In this document: positions 1 to 6,118 of the stretch, one piece after another | Layout: each line of letters starts with the position of its first letter | Numbering within the stretch: the first letter of the stretch is position 1 | Origin: an uncultured Actinomycetes bacterium | GTDB taxonomy: Bacteria; Actinomycetota; Acidimicrobiia; Acidimicrobiales; Ilumatobacteraceae | Length of the DNA stretch: 6,633 nt | Direction: 5' to 3' | Assembly: GCA_903858075.1 (NCBI GenBank) | Contig: CAIOHI010000280.1 | Span: 1 to 6,633 of the forward strand | Program-made: the position numbers and the translations under genes | Notes under the pieces: generated by a model | What the model saw: only the letters and a program-made list of their open reading frames with translations | Databases searched by the model: none | Told to the model about the DNA's origin: nothing

Positions 1-367
1 AAAACCTATTCAACAACCAATGCCACCCGTGCTCATTGGCGGTGGCGGTATGAAACGTACGTTGCCGCTCGTTGCACGATATGCAGATCACTGGAACTTC
101 CCAGGTAACAGCGAAGATCCACTTGGTGATTTGAAGAAGTCCGTCGCACGACTCAAGGAATGCTGTGACGAAATTGGCCGCGATATTTCTACCATTCGTA
201 TTTCTACTCAGCTGTGGGTAGACCGCATGAGCGAATCGGAAGCTATTGAGCGAGCTCTTGCCTATGAAGATGCAGGAGTGGGTCTTGCCATTGTCAGCCT
301 TCCTCGGCCACTCAATGTGAAGCACATCAATGAATATCCAGAATTATTCGCGAGTGTTTGGAAGTGA
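1..367 (+). CDS. LLM-class flavin-dependent oxidoreductase, C-terminal part (5' end outside window)
   Basis: The reading frame is open from base 2 to the TGA at 365-367, giving about 121 residues. The true start lies before the window, so the methionine at base 20 is internal. The segment PPVLIGGGGMKRTLPLVARY followed by ADHWNF is the hallmark of the bacterial luciferase-like (LLM) TIM-barrel family near its C-terminal end, where the glycine-rich loop helps hold the cofactor phosphate. A helical region (DLKKSVARLKECCDEIGRD) and a terminal strand/helix follow, as in F420-dependent members. Family members use F420H2 or FMN for hydride transfer. F420 use is inferred from the motif style and the actinobacterial context and is not proven. 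The substrate cannot be told from this fragment. The stop overlaps the GTG start of the next gene (GTGA), so the two are probably co-transcribed and translationally coupled. Confidence 0.85.
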   Translation, partial: KPIQQPMPPVLIGGGGMKRTLPLVARYADHWNFPGNSEDPLGDLKKSVARLKECCDEIGRDISTIRISTQLWVDRMSESEAIERALAYEDAGVGLAIVSLPRPLNVKHINEYPELFASVWK

Positions 368-1170
368 ATGCACCCGTCGAAACGACGCCAGAACAAGGCA
401 AACTCGGTGTTATTGCCCTTGTAGGGCTTGCCGCTGGCCTCTTGTCGGGCATCTTTGGAGTGGGTGGCGGAATTCTTATTGTGCCTGGGTTGGTTTTTTT
501 TGCAAAAATGGATCAACGTCGTGCGCACGGAACATCACTTGCAGCGGTGCTTCCTATTTCTGTTTCAAGCCTGATTACCTATTGGGCACACGGCCATGTC
601 GATTGGCCAGTTGCACTGTATTTAGCAATAGGAGCAGTGGCTGGTGCGTTTCTAGGAACAAAACTTTTGAAGACTGTGAAGCACGAAATTTTAAGTATGG
701 GCTTTGCAGCTTTATTAATTGTTTCAGCTGTGCGTTTGTATTGGAGCACCTCTGGTTCGGGTCGTGACCAATTAATTTTGCTCATGTGCATTGCGCTGAT
801 AGCTGTCGGTGTTGTTACTGGTGTGTTAGCTGGTCTATTGGGAGTGGGCGGAGGAGTAGTAATGATTCCTGCCATGATGGTGTTGCTTGGTTTGCCCAAC
901 GTCATTGCTAAAGGAACATCGTTGGCCGTCATCATCCCCACGGCAATTACCGGTACATTGCGCAACAGATCTGCAAGCAACGTCGATACTCGTGCCGCGG
1001 TCATTGTGGGAGTCGGCGGTATTTTGTCGGCTGTTGCTGGCGGTTGGATTTCTTCGCGACTGTCTGATTCATTATCGAATGCTTTATTTGCCACGTTGCT
1101 TATTGTTGTGGCAGGGCGTTTAGTTCTTCAAGAGTCGCGTCGGCGATGGAGCAAAGCGCCAATCCAATAG
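364..1170 (+). CDS. TauE/SafE-family (DUF81) sulfite/organic anion exporter-like membrane protein
   Basis: This is a hydrophobic integral membrane protein of 268 residues (270 if the in-frame TTG at 358 is used). It has the internal duplication of the TauE/SafE family. The first repeat contains GLLSGIFGVGGGILIVPGL (about residues 25-43) and then HGTSLAAVLP. The second contains GVLAGLLGVGGGVVMIPAMM and then KGTSLAVIIP. Each GVGGG loop sits between membrane helices, and I estimate seven to eight helices in all. The length is usual for the family. Members are thought to export sulfite, sulfoacetate or other small anions, and the substrate here is unknown. I prefer the GTG at 364 because it forms a GTGA overlap with the stop of the upstream oxidoreductase, the same coupling style seen elsewhere in the window. 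No strong ribosome binding site is visible for either start. The C-terminus is basic (ESRRRWSK). The last 43 bp overlap the convergent small ORF on the minus strand. Confidence 0.88.
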   Translation: MNAPVETTPEQGKLGVIALVGLAAGLLSGIFGVGGGILIVPGLVFFAKMDQRRAHGTSLAAVLPISVSSLITYWAHGHVDWPVALYLAIGAVAGAFLGTKLLKTVKHEILSMGFAALLIVSAVRLYWSTSGSGRDQLILLMCIALIAVGVVTGVLAGLLGVGGGVVMIPAMMVLLGLPNVIAKGTSLAVIIPTAITGTLRNRSASNVDTRAAVIVGVGGILSAVAGGWISSRLSDSLSNALFATLLIVVAGRLVLQESRRRWSKAPIQ

Positions 1171-1298
1171 CCAAGACCGGTACTTAATCCGCCACCGAGA
1201 GCAATGCTGAGAGCTGCGGGGTCGCCTCCAGACACAACAGCAACAACTGCTCCGATGAGTCCAATACCAAGTGCAAGAGCATGTCGCCATTTAGCCAT
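1128..1298 (-). CDS. predicted small two-helix membrane protein, 56 aa (hypothetical)
   Basis: I translated this short frame by hand: ATG at 1298-1296, TGA at 1130-1128. The peptide starts MAKWRH and has a hydrophobic stretch (ALALGIGLIGAVVAVVSGG, about residues 7-25). A short turn around GGDPAA follows, then a second glycine-rich hydrophobic stretch (LSIALGGGLSTGLGYWIGAL, about 30-49), and the peptide ends HRRRDS. Basic residues at both ends predict a hairpin with both termini in the cytoplasm. The ATG is the first possible start after an in-frame TAG at 1334-1332. It lies 16 nt beyond the amidohydrolase stop with a weak GGTGG just upstream, so it reads as the second gene of that operon. It fills the only sizeable gap in the window. 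The 3' end runs 43 bp antisense into the TauE-like gene. I do not recognise a family, and the function is unknown. It could be a chance frame, but the clean membrane-hairpin design and the spacing argue against that. Confidence 0.6.
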   Translation of the reverse strand: MAKWRHALALGIGLIGAVVAVVSGGDPAALSIALGGGLSTGLGYWIGALLHRRRDS

Positions 1299-1314
1299 GC
1301 CCCACCGTACTTCG

Positions 1315-3045
1315 TTATCGAGGTCCGCGAACTAAGTTTCCTGGAAGTGCACCGGTGAATTGATCGGAGTCGACAATTTGTGTACCGGCAACAAACGTTG
1401 CGTTGTAGCCAATTGCTTGTTGTACTAAGCGACGACCTTGTGCCGGCAAATCGTAAGCCATGTATGGCATTGTGAAATTCAACTTCTCGAAATCAATAAT
1501 GTTGATGTCTGCGCGTTTGCCAGGAGCAATGACGCCACGGTCGTTGAGCCCGTAAAGCGCGGCTGTTTGTTGAGTTTGACGGTGCACAATGAGCTCCAAA
1601 GGAAGCTTTTGGCCTCGTGTACGGTCACGAACCCAGTGGGTGAGCATGAAAGTAGGCGTTCCGCCATCACATATTGCCCCGCAGTGTGCGCCGGCATCGC
1701 TGAGGCCCATACGAGTACCTGGGTGCTGGTGGGCTTCGTAGTTAAACGATAAATCTCCATATGCATAATTAAAGAAGGGCATATAGATGAGCCCGTGACC
1801 ATCGTTTGCTACGAGTTGGTCAAGAAGTACTTCCATCACCTTTTTGTTTGCGCTCTTGGCAATTGCTGTTGCGCTGGCTGAGGGGAGTGGTTCGTAGTCG
1901 ATGTTTGCCGTCATAACAGGAAACATGTGTGAGGCATTATCGAGAATTACTTTTTGAAAGAGGCCTCCGTCATTTGGCATTTCATTGATGATGCGTTCAC
2001 GTAGTTGGGGGTCTTGAAGGGCCTTGCAACGTTCGGCGAGTGGCAAGTGTGCAACTTCGTTGTATGCAGGGTGGAAAAGTAGTGGGTGAGCGCTTCCTTC
2101 TAAACACATGAGTACGCCAATGGTGCGGCCAGCAACTTGCGCAACAATGGGTACGCCATCGTTTTGAGCTTCGGTAAGGAGCGACAATACGTTGCGCCAA
2201 ATTTCTGGGCCATCATTGGGTTGACTCAAATTGACACTCACTGTTGCGCCAGTGGTTTGAGCAAGTTTGCGCATCCACGACCACTCTTCAACAGGAACCT
2301 TGGCGTGCTCGGGGGCAAATTGGAAAACGCCGTGTCCGACACGTTTCATTGCATCGGCGATACCCAGAAGTTCGTGTTCATTTGCTGTTGTGCCGGGTAC
2401 AAGTTCGCCGTCTTTGCTGCGATGCAGCGGTGTACGACTTGTACTGAACCCAAGAGCGCCAGCACGTAATGCGCTTTCTACCAACTTGCTCATTTCTGCA
2501 ATGTCGTCGTCGGTAGCAGTTTCATTGAGTGCACCACGATCGCCCATCACATAACCGCGAAGTGGCCCATGGGCAATTTGGGCTGCAAAGTCGATGACAT
2601 GTGGGCGCGATTCAAGCGCAGTGAGATATTCCTCAAAAGATGTCCACTCCCAGGTAATTCCTTCCGTCATGGCGGTGCCAGGAATATCTTCAACACCTTC
2701 CATGAGCGCAATGAGCCAGTCGTGCCGATCGGACGATGCTGGTGCGAAACCTACGCCGCAATTACCCATGACCACTGACGTGACTCCATGCCAGCTACTG
2801 GGGGTGAGCCATGGGTCCCAGGTTGCTTGTGCGTCGTAGTGCGTATGAATGTCAACCCAACCTGGAGTAACAAGACGTCCGTCAGCATCGATGACTCGAG
2901 ATGTAGAAGGAGTTGGAAGCGACTTGGGTGCTGCGACTTCAGTAATGAAGTCTCCTTCGAAAGCGATGTCGGCGTGCATTGCAGGTGAACCTGACCCATC
3001 TACGAGGTAAGCATTCCGGATCACGGTTCGTGTTGGGGTTTCCAT
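1315..3045 (-). CDS. amidohydrolase, N-acyl-D-amino-acid deacylase (D-aminoacylase)-like
   Basis: This 576-residue protein has the composite domain layout of urease-superfamily amidohydrolases. A small beta domain (residues 1-60) is followed by the metallo TIM barrel, starting at the HTHYD motif (H67, H69, D71). A C-terminal beta domain (about 500-576) contains GVIAPGKRADINIID. The family cysteine is in NCGVGFAP (C96), there is a GALGFSTSR segment at 196-204, and the catalytic-type aspartate is in GLSDAGAHCGAICDGG (D450). This pattern matches proteins annotated as N-acyl-D-amino-acid deacylases or 'amidohydrolase family 3', which hydrolyse N-acyl or related amide/cyclic substrates in the cytosol. 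The exact substrate is not predictable. The segment that carries a histidine ligand in classical D-aminoacylases (SHHK type) appears here as VSVNLSQPN, so the metal site may differ. There is no signal peptide. ATG 3045 is the first start after an in-frame TAA at 3057-3055, no Shine-Dalgarno is visible, and a leaderless transcript is likely. It probably shares an operon with the small membrane ORF downstream. Confidence 0.88.
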   Translation of the reverse strand: METPTRTVIRNAYLVDGSGSPAMHADIAFEGDFITEVAAPKSLPTPSTSRVIDADGRLVTPGWVDIHTHYDAQATWDPWLTPSSWHGVTSVVMGNCGVGFAPASSDRHDWLIALMEGVEDIPGTAMTEGITWEWTSFEEYLTALESRPHVIDFAAQIAHGPLRGYVMGDRGALNETATDDDIAEMSKLVESALRAGALGFSTSRTPLHRSKDGELVPGTTANEHELLGIADAMKRVGHGVFQFAPEHAKVPVEEWSWMRKLAQTTGATVSVNLSQPNDGPEIWRNVLSLLTEAQNDGVPIVAQVAGRTIGVLMCLEGSAHPLLFHPAYNEVAHLPLAERCKALQDPQLRERIINEMPNDGGLFQKVILDNASHMFPVMTANIDYEPLPSASATAIAKSANKKVMEVLLDQLVANDGHGLIYMPFFNYAYGDLSFNYEAHQHPGTRMGLSDAGAHCGAICDGGTPTFMLTHWVRDRTRGQKLPLELIVHRQTQQTAALYGLNDRGVIAPGKRADINIIDFEKLNFTMPYMAYDLPAQGRRLVQQAIGYNATFVAGTQIVDSDQFTGALPGNLVRGPR

Positions 3046-3050
3046 ATGGC

Positions 3051-3056
3051 TATTTT
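3051..3056 (+). promoter_or_regulatory. putative -10 box (TATTTT) for the sulfatase gene, near-leaderless
   Basis: TATTTT fits the actinobacterial TANNNT -10 pattern and ends 8 nt before the ATG at 3065. Transcription would begin at or just before the start codon. An in-frame TAG at 3056-3058 rules out any earlier start, and no Shine-Dalgarno precedes the ATG. I see no convincing -35 element. The box overlaps the opposing -10 at 3052-3057. Visual call only. Confidence 0.4.
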
Positions 3057-3057
3057 A
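3052..3057 (-). promoter_or_regulatory. putative -10 box (TAAAAT) for the amidohydrolase gene, leaderless
   Basis: Read on the minus strand, TAAAAT is followed by exactly six bases (AGCCAT) and then the ATG at 3045. The expected transcription start is therefore the A of the start codon. This is the classic leaderless arrangement of actinobacteria, and the lack of a Shine-Dalgarno agrees with it. No clear -35 is seen. It shares five base pairs with the plus-strand -10 box, so the two promoters probably cannot be occupied at once. Confidence 0.45.
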
Positions 3058-3064
3058 GTCAGTA

Positions 3065-4540
3065 ATGGAACGCCCAAATATCTTGTTCATCACTCTCGAT
3101 CAGTTTCGGGCCGATTCCCTGTCGTGTGCTGGGCATGGTGTGGTGAAAACGCCTCACCTCGACATGCTTGCCGCTCATGGAGTGCGCTTTGCCAGCCATT
3201 ATTCGCAAGCAGCCCCGTGCTCTCCTGGGCGGGCAGCCTTGTATACGGGCACCTACATGATGAGCAATCGTGTCGTGGCAAATGGAACACCTCTTGATGA
3301 GCGGTTCGACAACGTTGCGTTAGCCGCAAGACGGCAAGGTTACGACCCAGTACTTTTTGGTTACACAGACCAAGGTGTTGATCCACGAATTGTGACGCAA
3401 GTTAATGATCCACGATTGTTTACCTATGAAAGTATTCTGCCGGGTTTTCGAGATGTGCTGCATCTTCCCGAACCCGCCCTTGCCTGGCTGCAATGGTTGA
3501 ATGAACTTGGCTACAACGAAGTGGGCGATACCTACTATGAACTAGCCCGTGAAAATGAGAGGCCTTCACAGCACAGCATTACCACTTTTCTCACGAACAC
3601 TTTCTTGCAATGGCTGAATGGTGAAGAAACTTCGAAGCCCTGGTTCGCACATCTTTCTTTTTTGCGACCACACCCGCCATTTGTTGCTGCAGGGGAATGG
3701 GCAAAGGCATATGACCCTGCAGAGTGTGCAGACCCCGTTGGGGTGCCTGAAAATAGGCATTGGTTGCATGATGTGCTCCTGCAGCACGAAGCAACAAAAG
3801 CTCCAGAAACACGTTCTGAAATACAGCAAGTGAAGACCCAGTACTACGGAAATATTTCTCATGTCGATGAACAACTAGGGCGCATCTTCGATGAATTGAA
3901 GCGTCGAGGTGAATGGGAAAATACGGTTGTAGTAATTGCGTCGGATCACGGTGAGCAGCTCGGAGACCAAGGCCTTTTAAACAAGGCTGGTTTTTTCGAG
4001 GCGAGTTATCACATTGGCTGCATTGTTCGCGTGCCGCAATTCAACGCAGCGCATGGAAATGTGGTGAATGAGTTCACTGAAAATATTGATATTTTCCCAA
4101 CGCTGTGCGAAGTGATGGGCGAGGCAATTCCTATTCAATGCGATGGAATGTCTTTGCGATCATTTCTCAATAATGAAACCCCTGTGCGTTGGCGCGATGC
4201 GGCTACTTACGAGTGGGACTGGCGCGATATTCTCATTGGCATTCACCCTGAACGCGATGCGTATCAGTGGCCATACGATCGGCGACTAGAAGAATCTCAT
4301 CTCACTGTGCGGAGAAGTAGAGAGTATGCATATGTGCACTTTGGTGACGGCACTTGGCTTTGCTTTGCATTGGGAATAGACCCAACGTGGCATACAACAA
4401 CGAATGACCCAGAAATTGTTCTGCGCGAAGCACAAGCGATGCTCACGTGGCGAGCAAACCATGCCGAGCGAACGCTGACAGGAATGCTTTTAAGAGATGG
4501 CGGAATTGGGCGACTTCCTGCAGGTTTCAGCAGCGAATAA
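3065..4540 (+). CDS. sulfatase-family hydrolase, phosphonate monoester hydrolase/arylsulfatase-like
   Basis: This 491-residue member of the alkaline phosphatase/sulfatase superfamily lacks a signal peptide, so it should be cytosolic. The N-terminus RPNILFITLDQFRADSL gives the first metal ligand D12 with Q13. PCSPGRAALYTG is the C-x-P-x-R signature in which C52 is converted to formylglycine, so a formylglycine-generating enzyme is needed from elsewhere in the genome. NGTPLD (N73), FGYTD (98-102), RPHPPF (H203) and SDHGEQLGDQGLLNKAGFFE (D294, H295, K307) complete the active site. From memory, the Rhizobium phosphonate monoester hydrolase has D12, Q13, C57, N78, D324, H325 and K337 in equivalent places. 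I therefore favour that promiscuous PMH/arylsulfatase branch over classical carbohydrate sulfatases. Natural substrates may be sulfate esters or phosphate/phosphonate mono- and diesters. The start is fixed by an in-frame TAG just upstream. The gene is divergent from the amidohydrolase (19 bp between starts) and overlaps the end of the hisN-like gene by 14 bp, tail to tail. Confidence 0.9.
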   Translation: MERPNILFITLDQFRADSLSCAGHGVVKTPHLDMLAAHGVRFASHYSQAAPCSPGRAALYTGTYMMSNRVVANGTPLDERFDNVALAARRQGYDPVLFGYTDQGVDPRIVTQVNDPRLFTYESILPGFRDVLHLPEPALAWLQWLNELGYNEVGDTYYELARENERPSQHSITTFLTNTFLQWLNGEETSKPWFAHLSFLRPHPPFVAAGEWAKAYDPAECADPVGVPENRHWLHDVLLQHEATKAPETRSEIQQVKTQYYGNISHVDEQLGRIFDELKRRGEWENTVVVIASDHGEQLGDQGLLNKAGFFEASYHIGCIVRVPQFNAAHGNVVNEFTENIDIFPTLCEVMGEAIPIQCDGMSLRSFLNNETPVRWRDAATYEWDWRDILIGIHPERDAYQWPYDRRLEESHLTVRRSREYAYVHFGDGTWLCFALGIDPTWHTTTNDPEIVLREAQAMLTWRANHAERTLTGMLLRDGGIGRLPAGFSSE

Positions 4541-5315
4541 TGTCGAGAACCTCTGCGTGCAAGTGGCCATTACTGGTGACGGCACTTCCATTGCGAAAAG
4601 ACGATGCACCAAGACGATCGGTGAACGTGCCACCGGCTTCGCGAACAACAAGACACACTGCAGCGGTGTCGTAGGCCTCTAAACCAATTGCGTCGACGGC
4701 GGCATCAATATTGCCTTCAGCCACCAGCATGTGTTGCCAAAAATCACCAAAGCCACGTGAGCGGTACGCACGTTGTTGGAGTTCAACAAGTTTTTGAGTT
4801 CCTCCAACGTCGTCCCATGCGGAATGATAAGTGACGCTTACCTGTGCTTCTTCAAGCGAGCGCACGTTGCTCACTTGTATTTTTCCACGTGATGTGAATG
4901 CACCCATTCCGCGACCTGCCCACCAACGCGAGTGAAGTGCAGGAGCACTAACAACGGCCACGAGTGGTTCGTCGTTGGCATCTACCAATGCAATAAGAGT
5001 TGCCCATACCGGAATACCGCGCGTGTAATTGCTGGTGCCGTCAATGGGGTCAATGATCCAAGTAAATGGGGCAGAAGAAGCACCTGCAGAGCCGAATTCT
5101 TCACCGAAAATTGCGTGTGGTTCACGGTTGCGCATAATTTCGTCGGCAATGAGGCGTTCTGTGGCGCGGTCGAGTTCTGTTACCTCAGTTTTATTCTCTT
5201 TCCAGTCAACAGAAAAATCACGCCGGTGGAATGGCGACAACGTATGCGCATCTGCAAGATCTGCGAGGTGTAGGGCGAAATCGAGTTCGGCAGCGATGTC
5301 GACGTGTTTGCTCAT
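4527..5315 (-). CDS. hisN: histidinol-phosphatase, inositol-monophosphatase family (HisN-type)
   Basis: This 262-residue protein is of the usual length for the Mg-dependent inositol monophosphatase fold. Metal-site motifs are GEEFG (E72/E73), WIIDPIDGTSNY (D89, D92, T94) and EAYDTAA (D216). Three features resemble actinobacterial HisN proteins more than general inositol monophosphatases: the RGIPVWATLIAL run after the DPIDGT motif, the N-terminal ELDFALHLADLADAHTL, and GFGDFWQHMLVAEG at about 188-201. The predicted reaction is dephosphorylation of L-histidinol phosphate to histidinol, late in histidine synthesis, in the cytosol. A generic inositol or sugar phosphatase remains possible. Its ATG (5315-5313) overlaps the TGA of the upstream ECH-family gene as ATGA, so it is translationally coupled as the last gene of the dxs operon. 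Its stop lies inside the 3' end of the convergent sulfatase gene. No other his genes are in view. Confidence 0.8.
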   Translation of the reverse strand: MSKHVDIAAELDFALHLADLADAHTLSPFHRRDFSVDWKENKTEVTELDRATERLIADEIMRNREPHAIFGEEFGSAGASSAPFTWIIDPIDGTSNYTRGIPVWATLIALVDANDEPLVAVVSAPALHSRWWAGRGMGAFTSRGKIQVSNVRSLEEAQVSVTYHSAWDDVGGTQKLVELQQRAYRSRGFGDFWQHMLVAEGNIDAAVDAIGLEAYDTAAVCLVVREAGGTFTDRLGASSFRNGSAVTSNGHLHAEVLDIIRC

Positions 5316-6118
5316 GAAGGCAAACTATTACGAAAATCAGCTGGACGCTTCTCAATTAATGCCGAGAGCCCTTCTTGTGCGTCTGGGCCAAGGAAATTCA
5401 ACATTTCGTAAGCCAACGAGGCTTCAAAATTTGGCAAAGCTTGACGTAGCCAGTGGTTGAGACTGCGCTTTGTGAATCGCACTGCATCGCGGGGGCCGGT
5501 TGCAACTTTATGCGCAACAGCCAATGCGGTTGAGAGAACTTCGTCGGCCGGCACTGCTTTTGTCACTAGCCCAATACGTGCTGCTTCTTTGCCATCAATG
5601 AAATCGGCGGTGAGAAGGTAATACTTTGCTTGAGCCATTCCGCACAAGAGGGGCCAAATGGCTACTGCATGATCGCCTGCAGCAACGCCGAGTCGAATAT
5701 GCCCATCGGTAATGCGTGCATCTTCGTTCATGATGCTGATGTCGGCCATTAACGCAACTGCTAATCCTGCGCCTACAGCAACTCCGTTAATTGCAGAGAT
5801 GATTGGTGTATCGCAGTCAATCATCGAGCGAACAATCTCGCCTGCTTCTCGCATGACTCGCATTGTCTGTGTGTAGTTGCCTACTTGTTCTTTGATCCAC
5901 TCCAATTCGCCCCCGGCACTGAAAGCTTTACCAGCACCCGTAACGACAACTGCATTGATAGTCGGATCTGAATCGATGTCGCGAAAAATAGTTGAAATCT
6001 CCGAATGCATTTGTGCATCGGTGGCATTCATTTTTCCGGGGTTATCGAGCGTGATGAGGAGCACGCCGTTGTCTTGCATTTCACACTGGAGGCGCTGGTA
6101 CTTCTCGGCGTAGTTCAT
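5312..6118 (-). CDS. enoyl-CoA hydratase/isomerase (crotonase) superfamily protein
   Basis: With the ATG at 6118 the protein has 268 residues. A longer frame would use a TTG at 6130, but 6118 forms an ATGA overlap with the dxs stop, as at the next junction, and gives a natural N-terminus (MNYAEKYQRLQCE). The crotonase fold is clear. GKAFSAGGELEWI (about 63-75) and INGVAVGAGLAVALMADISI (about 110-129) form the CoA and oxyanion-hole loops, followed by DGHIRLGVAAGDHAVAIWPL and a C-terminal helical domain. The two glutamates that catalyse hydration in the classical mitochondrial enzyme appear to be replaced by alanine (GLAVAL, A120) and histidine (DGH, H140). An aspartate (VAAGDHA, D149) is a possible alternative acid/base. 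The protein may therefore be an isomerase, hydrolase or other acyl-CoA enzyme instead of a standard hydratase. It is the middle gene of dxs-ECH-hisN, and the neighbours do not reveal a pathway. Confidence 0.88.
   Translation of the reverse strand: MNYAEKYQRLQCEMQDNGVLLITLDNPGKMNATDAQMHSEISTIFRDIDSDPTINAVVVTGAGKAFSAGGELEWIKEQVGNYTQTMRVMREAGEIVRSMIDCDTPIISAINGVAVGAGLAVALMADISIMNEDARITDGHIRLGVAAGDHAVAIWPLLCGMAQAKYYLLTADFIDGKEAARIGLVTKAVPADEVLSTALAVAHKVATGPRDAVRFTKRSLNHWLRQALPNFEASLAYEMLNFLGPDAQEGLSALIEKRPADFRNSLPS

Noticed and set aside
330..767. 145-codon plus-strand ORF across the LLM/TauE junction
   Set aside because: It is out of frame with both clear genes. The cysteine- and arginine-rich translation looks like a frame shadow and has no domain.
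579..1094. 171-codon minus-strand ORF opposite the TauE-like gene
   Set aside because: It is antisense to a clear membrane protein gene. The translation is threonine/proline-rich with no recognisable domain, as expected from reversing hydrophobic codons.
3043..3048. CATATG palindrome at the divergent promoter as an operator half-site
   Set aside because: It is only six bases long and includes the amidohydrolase start codon. No second copy or longer dyad was seen nearby.
3566..3874. 102-codon minus-strand ORF inside the sulfatase gene
   Set aside because: It is antisense to conserved sulfatase coding sequence and shows no homology pattern.
4517..4524. CCTGCAGG palindrome near the end of the sulfatase gene, as a possible terminator stem
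   Set aside because: It has no loop and no T-run, and it lies in coding sequence. An 8-bp palindrome is expected by chance.
5029..5460. 143-codon plus-strand ORF opposite the hisN-like and ECH-family genes
   Set aside because: It is antisense to two well-supported genes and spans their junction. The composition is serine/arginine-rich without any motif.
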